DNA from: Brachypterus glaber
Lineage: Eukaryota > Arthropoda > Insecta > Coleoptera > Kateretidae
Direction: 5' to 3'
DNA: 64,000 nt
Assembly: GCA_958510825.1 (NCBI GenBank)
Contig: OY294049.1
Coordinates: forward strand, 9,176,001 to 9,240,000
Shown piece by piece: positions 47,940 through 58,499 of the stretch. Under the pieces are notes generated by a model. It did no database searches, was not told the origin of the DNA, and was given only the letters and a program-made list of their open reading frames with translations. Numbering within the stretch: position 1 is the stretch's first letter; each line of letters begins with the position of its first letter. Both the position numbers and the translations under genes were made by a program.

Positions 47940-48245
47940 GGGGTAATTACCCCCCCATAGGCGTGGGCGCCAATTTTTGTAGAAACCGTCAGGGACATAG
48001 TTTTTTTTCTTGTTGGTATTTTTTTGGGCGCCATGTTTGGTAGAAACCGTCAGGGACAAAGCTTTTGTCTTAGGGTATTTTTTTGAGCGCCGTCATTTTT
48101 TTTTGTAGGGGCGCCACGTTTGGTAGAAACCGTCAGGGACAAAGCTTTTTTTCTTGATGGCATTTTTTGGGGGGCAATTTTAGGGTGTTTTTTCTTTTGC
48201 TAGGGGCGCCAAATTTGAGGCTTGAAAGAAAAAGATCTACGCCCT
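47940..48245 (-). repeat. Tandem repeat, units with GTCAGGGACAAAGC and GGCGCCA
   Basis: Three to four units of about 60-75 bp, each containing GGTAGAAACCGTCAGGGAC, AAAGCTTTT and TGGGCGCCA-like blocks. The same repeat is found in the other orientation at 51085-51490 and 61685-61860. Confidence 0.75.
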
Positions 48246-49080
48246 TGAGAATGAGTTTTCACACATTTTTGTTGTATAATGTATTTAAATTTTGATAAAA
48301 AAAATCTTAAAGTTTGGACTTAAATATACCTATCACCAGCAACTGTCACATAAATTTACTTATTAGTGACTCTTTTTAATACTGCATATAACCCATAGGT
48401 TATAGGCTGGCTTATTCCAAATTATGTATATGTTATAGCTGGGTTATTCTAAAAATGCTTGGTTTCAGAGCTGTGGGCATTTTCCGCAACTACGGGGCAT
48501 ATTGTGGGGTTAGTCATAGTTAGCATAACGTCATTTATGGATGACCCTTTATTGCTGAGGAGCCCGTGCTCTCAAATTTCTGTGACGAGCTCAATTCTCG
48601 TAGAAATATTCATAGAGCTACTCCACCAACTATTTATTTTTTTAGTTTTTAAAAGAACAGCCTGGCTAGATTTATATAAAAAAGCTTATGCAAAAATTTT
48701 AAATGTCTAGATTTTAGTATAAAAACTTATTCAAGTTATTGTAAAAATGTGGGCTAGTTCTATGAATAATATTAATGCTAAGAAAATTTAGCAAAATCAT
48801 ATAAAGATATCAGGTAAGCTATAATAAATATGCATTTAAGATTATTTGGAAAAATTAATATACACTTTTTCCAAATAAATGCAATTGCCCCCTCCCAAAA
48901 TAGAATAAGCTATGTAATATATAAAGTAAATTACTATAAACTTGTAGATATATGAAAAATATATTGTTAAATTTCTATTGCTTTTTAGTTTTCTACATTT
49001 AAGCCTAAAACACTTCCGTATCAAAACTACAAGATAAAGTTTGGCGTTTTTTTATGATTATTTTAACATTTAAGGGGTTT
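48246..49080. other. Unannotated AT-rich DNA
   Basis: No coding similarity. A single 83-codon frame at 48459 has no recognisable motif and is not called. Confidence 0.4.
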
Positions 49081-49084
49081 CGAT

Positions 49085-49725
49085 GTTTCTACCTTCAAAT
49101 TTTAGAAATATATTTTTTTTCTTATTTTTTTTATATTGAAAGAAAAAAGATATTATTGTGAAATTTTGTAGATATGTTTATTTATATTCAAAAAATACAA
49201 AAAAATAGATTTTTAAAGTGCCATTTTTTGGCCTTAATTTTTTTATGAAAAAATAATATCAAAAAACGGTGGTCGCCATGGTTCCGGCCGTTTGGATCGA
49301 CTGAAAAAAAAAACGGGATATTATTCAGTATTGAAGTCGCTATAGCCTGAACTAGAACAATTTTTTTGGCCAAAAACTAACAAAATGGAGGACGTTTTTC
49401 AAAAATTTAAAAAAAAGCGTCCCCCATTTTGTTATTTTTTGGCCAAAAAAATTCTTCTAGTTCGAGCTATAGCTACTTCAGTACTAAATAATATACCATT
49501 TTTTTTTCAGTCTATACAAACGACCGGAATCATTGCGACCGCCGTTTTTTAATGTTTTTTCAAAAAGTTTTTATGCCGAAAAAATGGCACTTAAAAATCT
49601 AAAAAAAAATTGTATTTTTTGAATATAATACCTACAAAATTTCACAATGATATCTTTTTCTTTCTATATAAAAAAAATGTTAAAAAAATATATTTTTAAA
49701 ATTTGAAGGTAGAAAGCCTTCTTAA
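49085..49725. mobile_element. ~640-bp full-length hairpin element
   Basis: GATGTTTCTACCTTCAAATTT at the left pairs with AAATTTGAAGGTAGAAAG at the right. Pairing continues through AGATTTTTAAAGTGCCATTTT, AAAACGGTGGTCGC and TTTTTGGCCAAAAA to a centre at about 49405 (AAAATGGAGGACG against CGTCCCCCATTTT). Arms are about 310 bp and non-coding. Confidence 0.8.
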
Positions 49726-51080
49726 CCTGTTTGAAAAATAGTATGTTTAATACAAAAGGAAAGTGGTATTTTGTATATTGTCTGGTTTTCTATAGACTCC
49801 AAATGCAAAATTCTGTGTTTGGATAAAAAATTAAAATCCTCAGTTTAAAATTTAAAAGTACGCATTTAAAATAAAGTCTCTAAATTATTACATCAAAATT
49901 CAATTATATAAAAATAGTAAAGTAAAACATTAATTTAGATCTGTGAATGGAAAAGCCCATCATAAGTTTTATTTTAAAATAAATACAAAATTTTGTAAAA
50001 TTTATATTTAACGTTATTTTGTAGATTTCAGTATGATACGCAAATTTCAATATATCTTTTTAGTGATAATGTAAAAAATCGTACATTTTATTCTAAAAAT
50101 TTAATAAATAGCAAAATTTACGATACACGTAAATGTAGCGTAAATAAAAAAAATTGATTTTAAACTGCGTTTTAATGTAGGACAATTCCCAGTAGAAAAA
50201 AAACCTTTTCTGTGATCGTAGTATTCACCGATAAGCGATTTGGGTTCGTGCAGTGCACGTACATACAGAGCCGGACAGAGCCAGCCGGGCCCCGAAAAAA
50301 CATTTTACCCGGGCCTCCCATTTTTCAAAGATAATTGTCTCGTAGCAATGGCACTTGCACGGTGGGGGCTGTAGTGGCGCCCCCATCCATAACCTAAGTT
50401 GAAGTCGCAGGCGATTTTTTTTACGACTTATGTTAATTTCTGTTTTTTTTTTATTTCATATTTTAAACTCAAGTGTTACAATTTTAAATTAAAAAAAAAC
50501 ATAAGAAAGCCTTGGCGCCGCAGGCGAAAATTTTTACTACGCCTAAAAAACAAAAAAAAGCCCTAGCACTGCAGTCGAATTTTTACAAATTTGATAGTTT
50601 AATTTTAGAACAGTTACAATTTTAAGTTTCATATAAATGTAAAAGGACTCTAGTGCTGTAAGCGAAAATATTTACAAATCTGTAAGTCTATATTAATTTT
50701 AAAAGATTATACTGCACAGAGGTGGTAACTTACTTTTTTGTAATAACAATGTAATAACAATCAATGAATATTTTTATCATATTACTAAACGATTTAATTA
50801 ATTTTTTCATAATAAAATTACTCTATTAAAGCTGCCGTGTCTTCTTTAAACTTGTCAATTACTAAGACAATTTGCCGTATCTATCGTAACTTAAGAAGTT
50901 ACGATAAAATGCCTTAGTATAATAATAATAATTAACGAGATACGTTTATTTTGGCTTAGTAACGGTATAGCGTAAAAAGTTACGGCAAATGTCCTTAGTA
51001 ATAGTTATGGAAAACAATCAACCTTATTCGTTTATAGACGTAAACTGTTGTTAGCCAATTGCCGTATGCAAATGACGAGG
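49726..51080. other. Mostly unannotated; GCAGGCGA motifs at 50360-50700
   Basis: CGCAGGCGAAAATTTTTAC-like units occur three to four times between 50400 and 50680, related inversely to the array at 2440-3520. An element end (CAGAGCCGGACAGAGCC, then CGGGCCCCG) is near 50268. No ORF with a family. Confidence 0.4.
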
Positions 51081-51084
51081 GGAA

Positions 51085-51560
51085 TCAGCCCTCAAAAAAA
51101 AAGTTTTGTCCCTGACGGTTTTAACCAAAACTTGGCGATTTGCGCTCCTACAAAAAAAAATTACCTTCAAAAAAACAAAAAAAAAGCTTTTGGTTTTAAC
51201 CAAAACTTGGCACCCCTACAAAAAAATGGCGCCCAAAAAAATACCCTCATGAAAAAAAACTTTGTTCCTGACGGTTTCTACCAAACTTGGCGCCCCAAAA
51301 AATACCTTCAAGAAAAAAAGCTTTGTTCCTGACGTCTTCTACCAAACTTGGCGCCCATGCAAAAAAATGGCGCCTCAAAAGTCTACCAAACTTGGCGTCC
51401 CCAAAATTACCTTTAAGAAAAAAAGCTTTGTCCCAGGCGGTTCTATTGGCGCCCCTGCAAAAAAAAATTGGCGACCAACTTAAAAAATACCAGGGGGGGC
51501 TCAGCGAAAACGCCAGGGGGCTTAAACCAAGGCCAGGGGGCTTAGCCCCTCGCCCCCTAG
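51085..51560 (+). repeat. Tandem repeat (GACGGTTTCTACCAAACTTGG units) plus G-rich element end
   Basis: Five to six units with AAAAAGCTTTGTTCCTGACG and TCTACCAAACTTGGCGCCC. All three forward frames give lysine-rich open stretches (e.g. FVPDGFYQTWRP) because of the repeat. It ends in GGGGGCTTAGCCCCTCGCCC then CCTAGTTACGGTCC, like 5960-5995. It lies 240 bp upstream of Mocs2A. Confidence 0.75.
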
Positions 51561-51776
51561 TTACGGTCCTTAGGGGAATGGTGCAGACTGTAAAAGAATA
51601 ACAAAATTGGAGTAAAATTTTTACTGTACCTGGTGCTTAGGCAACTTAAAATACATCTTAGTCATGTGTAGTGCGTAGTTTGTAGTTTTTAACAGGTTTT
51701 GAGGTTATAGTGGTTGCTAATGTATTATTTAATTGTATTAACATTTTTATAGGTGATTACTACTGATTACGTAATA

Positions 51777-51800
51777 ATGTATCCAAAAATGATAATATGA
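51777..51800 (+). promoter_or_regulatory. Seven-codon uORF overlapping the Mocs2A start
   Basis: ATG at 51777 opens a short frame whose TGA (51798-51800) overlaps the Mocs2A ATG (51797-51799) as ATGA. If it lies within the mRNA leader, termination-reinitiation or leaky scanning would govern Mocs2A translation. The transcript start is not known. Confidence 0.45.
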
Positions 51801-52054
51801 AAGTGATTGTAAAGTTGTTATTTTTTGCTAAAGCAAAAGAATTATCTGGTGTCCAAAGTGTTACAAATTTTGAAATCGAGTCTAAAATATCATACTTTGA
51901 TCTGTTAAATATTATTGTTAATAAATTTAACTTAAACGATATCAAAGATAACATTATTTTATCTGTAAATGAAGAATATTGTGCTCAAGAACAAAGTTTT
52001 ACATTAAAAGCAGGTGACGAAGTGGCTGTGATACCTCCATTAAGTGGTGGCTAA
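51797..52054 (+). CDS. Mocs2A: Molybdopterin synthase small (sulfur-carrier) subunit
   Basis: MoaD-type ubiquitin-fold protein. Its C-terminal glycine is thiocarboxylated by Mocs3/Uba4 and delivers sulfur to precursor Z (cPMP) in molybdenum cofactor synthesis. 85 aa. Seen: the beta-grasp start KVIVKLLFFAKAKELSG and the invariant end VAVIPPLSGG followed directly by TAA, so the essential terminal Gly-Gly is exposed. It lies in one exon, and A at -3 gives a fair start context. The stop is 23 nt upstream of the Mocs2B start on the same exon, the dicistronic arrangement known for animal MOCS2. Unlike human MOCS2, the two frames do not overlap. Confidence 0.93.
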   Translation: MKVIVKLLFFAKAKELSGVQSVTNFEIESKISYFDLLNIIVNKFNLNDIKDNIILSVNEEYCAQEQSFTLKAGDEVAVIPPLSGG

Positions 52055-52077
52055 AAATTAAATTAGTAATTGGTAAA

Positions 52078-55000
52078 ATGAATTTTCTTAAGTTTACCCA
52101 AGAAAAGCTGTCTGTTGAAACAATATCAGATGAAGTTACTGCTTCCAATTGTGGAGCTTTATCGATATTTGTTGGAACAACCCGAGACAATTTTGAGGGA
52201 AAGGAAGTTGTAACATTGGAGTATGAAGCATATGAAGCAATGGGGATTAAAAAACTGGAAACTATTTGTGAAGATATAAGGAATAAATGGGGTTCTGTTG
52301 AAAATATAGCTATATATCATAGGTAAAAATTTCACTTAATGTCAAGGGGTTAATTTATTGAACAGTAATTGTACGCTCAATCATTAACAATTATCAAAAA
52401 TCATAAACAATCTGGCACATCCTTAGAATTTTTCACAATTATCAATAATTTTTGGCATTCACAATAATGAACAGTCCAAATGAGTATAATCATAAACAAT
52501 CATTTAAAAACAATAATAATAATAATAAATGTTCTTTATTGGTAATAAATTACAATAATTAATTACACAAATGGCCATCGACCTAAGTCCTTCAGCCGTA
52601 GGGCTTTAACATTTAATAGAAATTATAATTTTAGACAAATAGAGAGATAGATATAAATGTAGAAAAAAAAAAAAATTAATATAATGAATATGAGCAAAAA
52701 AGAAAATATATACATATATATAAAAATAAAACTTGTAGTATATTATGATTATAATCAAAAAGGTGATAATAATAATAATACTGATATAATAGGCTAATTA
52801 GCCAAGTCTTCAAGAGTTTCTTTAATGGTATACTCGGGATATCTAAATGAGGTTGTTCCTTGTCTATCAACCATCATCGGGTTCATAAGCTCTAGGTTGT
52901 GCGGTTTCTTGACGAAGGTGGCCGGTAGTTCTAACATTCTTAAGTGTATAGGTACGACTTTGGTCCTTTCATAGAGGTAAATGTTGGAAGGGTTGTGTAA
53001 TGGGTTGTTGGGATTGCGGATTTTTGTTAAGGCTCGAAGGGCAGAAGTTTTGGCACATTTTAGGTTGTTTATGGTTGGATTTCTCGCATTTAGAAGGATG
53101 GGATGGGAGTATTTGAGGAGGGGACAACAGATTGCTTTGTATATCTTAGTGGCTGTTTTTGTATCAATTCCCTCATTCTTGTAGGTAAGGTTTCTGAAAT
53201 TGATACATCGCAGAATGATACTGAGGGAGAGTTTTCTGTAATTCTGTGGTGGAAATAAATGAGTTGGGATTTGTTGGGGTTTGGGTGTAGTCGCCATTTG
53301 CTGAACCATTTTTTGATGACCTTTATCAGCTGTTGCAGTTTTCTGCTAGATTCTTGAATAGTTTTGCCGTGGGTGATTAATGCCGTGTCATCCGCATATT
53401 GGTGCCATTAGAGTCTAAAAACAATGTTTTATTATAATTATATTTATTATAATTATCAACATTAACATCACAATCATTAAAAATCTTATACAATCATTTA
53501 ACAATCTTCCACAATCATCAATAATCTTTGGCATCAACATAAATTAACCCCTTCACTGTGTGTTGGAAATAACTTTTGCTTTTTCATGATTTTTAAATAG
53601 TTTAGTTCTTATAATAAATTTTAAGACTATAAAACACCAAATTGTAAAGAAAAGAAATACCTATGCAGAAAGATTTTTTTTTCACATACATTTTTCTAAT
53701 TTTAACAACATTAATAATTTTGTAATTCTTGCGAAGTTGGAGCAGCGACCCCCTACCCCAGCCCCTACTTAAATATCCTCAAATATAATAATAAAAAGAG
53801 TTTGATATAATAATAATAAATATCATTATTGCATAACACATTATAGTAACAAGCCAGTATATAGCTAAATTTTTAAATATAAGTCCTTAAAAATATGGAA
53901 ATAATAAATAACTTTCTTTAATGTAAAAAAAAATAATAATAAATAAAAATTGCAAAAGGCAAAAAAAAAGTGTATATAATAAAAAAAAGGTCTAGTTTCT
54001 GAGATCTGTCAAAATATCATATAATGATTTTTCCACCGCCGGAGCATGAGGAATGCAGAAAAGTTGTAGTATGCTGCTGTTGTGGTCAGATTTCGCAAAA
54101 TTTGAGGATATAGTTGAAATACGTGTGAGGATGGGAATAGTATTCGTGATTTCAAGTAGGAGAGTATTTGGTGGATTGTGTAGGGGATTATTGGGGTTTC
54201 TCAGGTTTTTGATTTTTCTAAGAGCGGAAGTTTCGGCTACTTTTAAGTTCGTTTTGGCAGGATTTTTGCAGTTGAGGAAAAGTGGATGACCGTAGTCCAG
54301 TAGCGGTCTGCATATGGATTTGTAAATTCTGCTTGCGGTAAGTGTGCTTATTCCTTGGTTCCTGAAGGTGAGGCTTCTAAAGTGACTGGCTCTGGTGATT
54401 GTAGCTGCCTTGGCTAATTTTGTGTGATAGTTGTGGTTTAGCTTACTATCGAGATGCATACCCAGATACTTCATTTTTGGTGGGAAGGATGGTTACATTG
54501 TTGAGAGAGATGGAAGGAGAGTGTGGTTTAGGATTATGGTTAAAGATAATGAGCTGTGATTTACGAGCATTAATAGTTTATGGGAGGCATAGCGTAGTGG
54601 CTAGCGCGTATGCATAGCAAGTCTACTATCGTGAGTTCGATTCTCACTGGCGCCGATTTGCCTTTTTCAGTTAATTAATAATTGAAATTTGGCGAAGGCG
54701 ATAAGTGAAACGGATACTCCCTAGAAACTGGTTCGAAAGTCAGTATAAGCCGGTGGTTCCCTCTACTACTAGCCCACACAAGTCCTGGACTTAGGGGATG
54801 CTTAATTAAGTAGAATAGTACGAGGTTAAACAAACAAACAAACAAACAAGTTTGTCTCCACTTGCGATACCAAAGTGCTTATTGATCTGACAGTGATTGT
54901 AGTGCAGCCATTGTTTTTTTGAGGGACTTGTTGTGGGATATAAGTGCGGAGTCGTCAGCGAATTGAATAATGTAAGCACTGGGATCGAAATGATTAGGAT

Positions 55001-58000
55001 CAGGATTATAGAGATCGTAGCAGAAAATATTGTAGAGGAGGGGAGATAATGGGGATCCTTGGGGAACACCTTGTTCCGGAGTAAAAAAAGAAGAAAAGAA
55101 GGAATTAATTTTGACTTGTAGGAATCTGGAAACTTTTGGTGATAAGTATAAGATAATCTGGAACATCGAGTACTTTCATTTTGAATAAGATGCCTTTATG
55201 CCAAACGCTGTCAAAAGCTTTTTGTACATCTAGCAAAAGAGCTGCAGATTTTCCTTTGTTGATTTTGGTGGCTTGAACGTTGGAGGTCAGAACTGTCAAT
55301 GGAAGTAGTGTGGAGCTCTTTTGACGGAATCCAAATTGGTACTTAGGTATTTTGTCATTAATAGCATCTTCAATTCTTTGCTTAATTATCTTTTCAAGAT
55401 TTTTACCTAAAGTCGAGAGTAGGGTTATTGGTCTGTAATTTGTAGCTAGGGAGAGGTCTGTGTTGGTTTTGGGAATCACAGTAATGTAGCCAGTTTTCCA
55501 TTCTTTTGGGAAATAGTGGTGATTTAGACAGAATTCGTACAATTTAATAATAAAGGAGTGTATTTCTGGGTCAAGTTTTTTAACCATATCAAGAGTGATG
55601 TTGTCTTTTCCTGGAGTCGTGTTTTTACCCTTCTCTAATATTTTGTAGTACTCTTCTTCACTGATGGATTCATTAGAAACTGGAAATTCCTGGGAAAAAA
55701 GTTTCGATGCCAGTTGTTTACTCTGGAATAGTTTTCAGGATCAAAGTTGGGATTCTCTTGGGAGGAATATATATGGTGAAAGTTTTCTTTAAAGATGTTA
55801 GCTTTTTCTTCATCAGTGAAATAAGACTTGTCATTTTCAACTATGGTGGCGATTCTTGTTTTAGGTTTGTATTTAGATAGCTTTTTAATCTGGCTCCAAT
55901 AGTTTTTACCCTTTTGATTGTTTATTTCTTGACAAGCTTGTAACCATTGACTTTCTTTAAACTGCTGGATTAATTTATGTATGTCGTTATTTAATTTATT
56001 GATTTCGCGTTTCATGTCGGGGATAAGAAGTTGTTGATATTCGCGGTACATTTTCCTCTTGCGTTTAATTAGTCTAATAATGTATGAAGGGAGCGTATTT
56101 GCGGGGTGTGAAGTATTGTATTTTGGAGTGTTATCTAGAATAGCGTCTGACAGTTTTTTGTGGAACGAAGATATAACCGACGGAGTGATATTGACATTCT
56201 CGGGTAACCTGGTAAACTCGAGTAGTTCATTGTTCACTTTTTTTAAATTGTACTTAGCCGGTTCTTGATAGTAAGGAATAGCTGTGTGTAGGTCGATTTT
56301 AATATTAAAGGCTAAGTGATCAGATCCCAGTTCATTTGTAAGTGATACTGCTTTATTAATACTGTTCTTAAGATCATGGGAGTGAAAAATTATATCGGGA
56401 GTGGAGTCAGTATTGTTGGGCATCAAAAAAGTAGGTGGTGTGTCAATTTTGAGAAAACTTGCACTTTTGAGGAACTCGTTGAGCTGTTTTCTTTTCCTTT
56501 GGTCCATATTAAAATCCCCTATTACGATTGAGTATTTGTACAATGCTGCTTTTGTAAAAATGGTTTCTTCAATTGTAGAAGTTGAATGAATATAAATCGT
56601 GAAAATATGTAGAAAGCCGTCATTAAAAGGAACCTTAAAATGGAGGGCGTCGTTCAAAGGGTTGTTGAGAGCTGGAGCATTGGCCTTGCCCATCTTTATT
56701 GATGGATGTAGTTGTGCCAGACAGCCACCCCTGGTATTGGTATTCACAATAATACCATCTTTCTGTAGGATTTGCCAGTTTCTGTAGTTTGTATTGATGT
56801 TTTTGTTAGTTTTTGACTCTACAAAAAGAGTGCAGTTTATATCATTCCTTTCAATAAAGTTGTTAATCAGTGCCTTCTTTGGGTTGTAACTATTAATGTT
56901 GGCATATATGATGTTAAGCTCGAATTTGGACTTGGCAGTGATCTTCTGTGGGAACTGTAGGAGAAGAATTTGAGGGTTCTTTCAGGTCAAACATAAAAAT
57001 GTATAATCTGTTTTGGGAAAAAACCGGTGTAGTGTCAACATTGAAGTTATTTAAAAACCTTTTTCTTAATTTGTTTGGTTTTGTGAACTTTTTAAAAAAA
57101 TATATTGATTTTTGTTTTTGGTATTAAAATAAATAATTTAAACTAAACTAATATTTATACAGAAAAAAAAAACAGTAAAAATACACAAGTGAAGAAAAAT
57201 TATTATAATTATTTGATTTTATGGACTTTTTTTAAGCCTTTTTTGAAAAAACCCAACAAACGATTATCTTGTTTTTGGTCTTAAAATCAATATTTAGACC
57301 TAAACTATTAAAAATCGGCTGTTTATTTTTTTTTTTGTAAAAAAAGTTATTTTGCACACACTGACGGCGCTTAATGTAAAAGTTGTCCTTTACATAATAT
57401 AATTTTAGATTAGGAGTTGTTCCTGTAAAAGAAGCCAGTATAGTAATTGCTATTTCATCCCCACATAGAGAAGAAGCAATAAAAGCAACTGAATATTGCA
57501 TAAATACTGTTAAAACTTCAGTTCCGATTTGGAAGAAAGAAATTTATGCAGCATCAGAGCCTGAGTGGAAAGAAAATAAAGAATGTCAGTGGTCCACAAA
57601 TTCAAAACAGTAAAAATATGCACAATACATTAAATTTATATTATTAAAAAAATATATATATATTTTGTTGAATGTTATCGTTTTTTAGTGCCAGAAATCG
57701 TAAAATGTAAAAAGTCTAAAATTGAAATAAATCAAGAAATAAATGTCCCATATATTCCGCCACATTTAATACAAATTAAAGCATCTAATGATGATATAAA
57801 TATTAGAATTAATAAATTTATGGAAAGAAAAAGAAGTGAAATTGATATAAACAATATCAGAGAATTTTGTACCGGTGATAGAAATTCAGAATTTACTTGT
57901 GCACGAATTGATGCTGTTTTAAAAAAGCGAAAAGATTCTAAAAGCCATTTGGAAGGTATGATTGTTAATTAGGTTACTGTTTTTTTTTATAATTTGACTA

Positions 58001-58405
58001 TTTTTTAGTAAATCGAGTCATAAATGCTTATCATCATAGAGATCAGACATCTTCAGACTATTTAAAAAGGTTTATGCCTCAAAACGGTATTGATGAAAGG
58101 CTAGAAAATATTGAAGTACAACTAAGCATGAGCACACCAGTTCCTAAATTAATTTTTCAAAGATTAAAAGAATTGGAAGACAGAGTATTATACTTAGAAT
58201 CTGTTTCTCCAGAATACATTCAATTTTGGGTAAAAAATATATTTATTTTTAATGAAGCATCATGGTTTAATTATGTAACTGTTTTTAGGATAAAGCATCA
58301 GTTTATAATGCACAAAAAAAATCTCAGAAGAAGAGAATTTTTAGTATTGAAGAAATTGATTTACTTATTTTAGATACTGAAAAAAGAATTTCTAGTACAA
58401 TGTAA
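52078..58405 (+). CDS. Mocs2B: Molybdopterin synthase large subunit fused to MBIP-like ATAC region
   Basis: MoaE-type catalytic subunit; with Mocs2A it turns cPMP into molybdopterin. Exons 52078-52322, 57409-57584, 57689-57955, 58009-58229, 58289-58405 give 341 aa with consistent phases. MoaE part (about 1-139): [54 protein letters not shown], and the lysine-bearing [24 protein letters not shown]-like part (about 141-341): [60 protein letters not shown] and the coiled-coil-like [18 protein letters not shown]. This MoaE-MBIP fusion is known from the fly ATAC histone acetyltransferase. The joining donor (AAT/GTCAGT at 57585) is weak, while read-through stops at 57611 after a Mocs2B-like tail. 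Intron 1 (5.1 kb) is full of retroelements. Confidence 0.85.
52365..52510. repeat. CAATCAT/CAATAATC-rich stretch, resumed at 53430-53540
   Basis: Irregular repeats of ACAAT(C/T)AT with the phrase TCAATAAT(T/C)TTTGGCAT appear on both sides of the first LINE fragment (52480 and 53520). Possibly one repeat region split by the insertion. Confidence 0.45.
52511..53409 (-). pseudogene. 5'-truncated LINE, RT C-terminal part
   Basis: The minus strand reads [59 protein letters not shown] and NPLHNPSN, stopping at 52797. It is a subfamily relative of the 53992-54474 part of the next element. The 3' UTR ends in an ATT/TTA trinucleotide tail (plus 52511-52530). Only about the last 170 codons are present. 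It lies in Mocs2B intron 1, opposite to the gene. Confidence 0.85.
53806..57010 (-). pseudogene. Jockey-type LINE with endonuclease and reverse transcriptase, damaged
   Basis: On the minus strand the 3' end of a gag frame (57000-56925, ending QVQIRA then a stop) overlaps ORF2. The endonuclease region begins [20 protein letters not shown] and contains IVIGDFN, STPDII and [11 protein letters not shown] blocks follow: [59 protein letters not shown] and [10 protein letters not shown]. The C-terminal region has [20 protein letters not shown]. Frameshifts lie near 55700 and 55150, and a SINE splits it at 54580. It is 5'-truncated inside gag, with no RNase H seen. The element is dead and antisense within Mocs2B intron 1. 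Confidence 0.88.
54580..54848 (+). mobile_element. tRNA-derived SINE (family 1) nested in the LINE
   Basis: Same sequence as the minus-strand copy at 10751-11007: GGAGGCATAGCGTAGTGG, GTGAGTTCGATTCTCACTGG, AGTATAAGCCGGTGGTTCC, tail of CAAA units. AGTTT occurs on both sides (54575-54579 and 54849-54853). Removing it rejoins the LINE frame ...[18 protein letters not shown], so it inserted after the LINE. Confidence 0.92.
57409..57613 (+). CDS. Mocs2B: Alternative terminal exon: free-standing Mocs2B
   Basis: If the 104-nt intron 57585-57688 is not removed, the frame continues past WKENKE into CQWSTNSKQ and stops at TAA 57611-57613. That gives a 149-aa protein with the first exon. Vertebrate Mocs2B ends in a similar KECFWASNS-type tail, which suggests the extension is not random intron sequence. 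Both isoforms remain to be shown in RNA. Confidence 0.5.
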
Positions 58406-58499
58406 AATATAGTCCCTTGTAAGCTGCAAAAACTTCGGCTAGGTTAACTCAATTAATGATACATATACCAAACAAACGTTGACTGTACATTATACTATA
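58406..58499. other. 3' flank of Mocs2B
   Basis: Short AT-rich spacer before a mariner-type element; no AATAAA close to the stop was found. Confidence 0.35.

Noticed and set aside
48459..48710. 83-codon frame in the gene-free region
   Set aside because: No recognisable motif, no splice context, and length expected by chance in this amount of DNA.
51085..51490. Regularly repeated units that might suggest a CRISPR-like array
   Set aside because: Units are degenerate, there are no unique spacers of constant length, and the setting is an animal nuclear genome.
51048..51601. Overlapping open frames of 73-104 codons rich in lysine (FVPDGFYQTWRP-like repeats)
   Set aside because: They arise in all three forward frames from a tandem DNA repeat that also occurs at 47.9 and 61.7 kb, with no start context or family.
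57232..57501. 89-codon minus-strand frame over Mocs2B exon 2
   Set aside because: Antisense shadow of the conserved exon at 57409-57584 and of flanking intron.
57585..57688. Alternative joins using the GTAAAA donor at 57610 or the GT sites at 57589 and 57592
   Set aside because: All are in phase 2 and would run into TAA soon after the acceptor; only the donor at 57585 keeps the MBIP-like frame.
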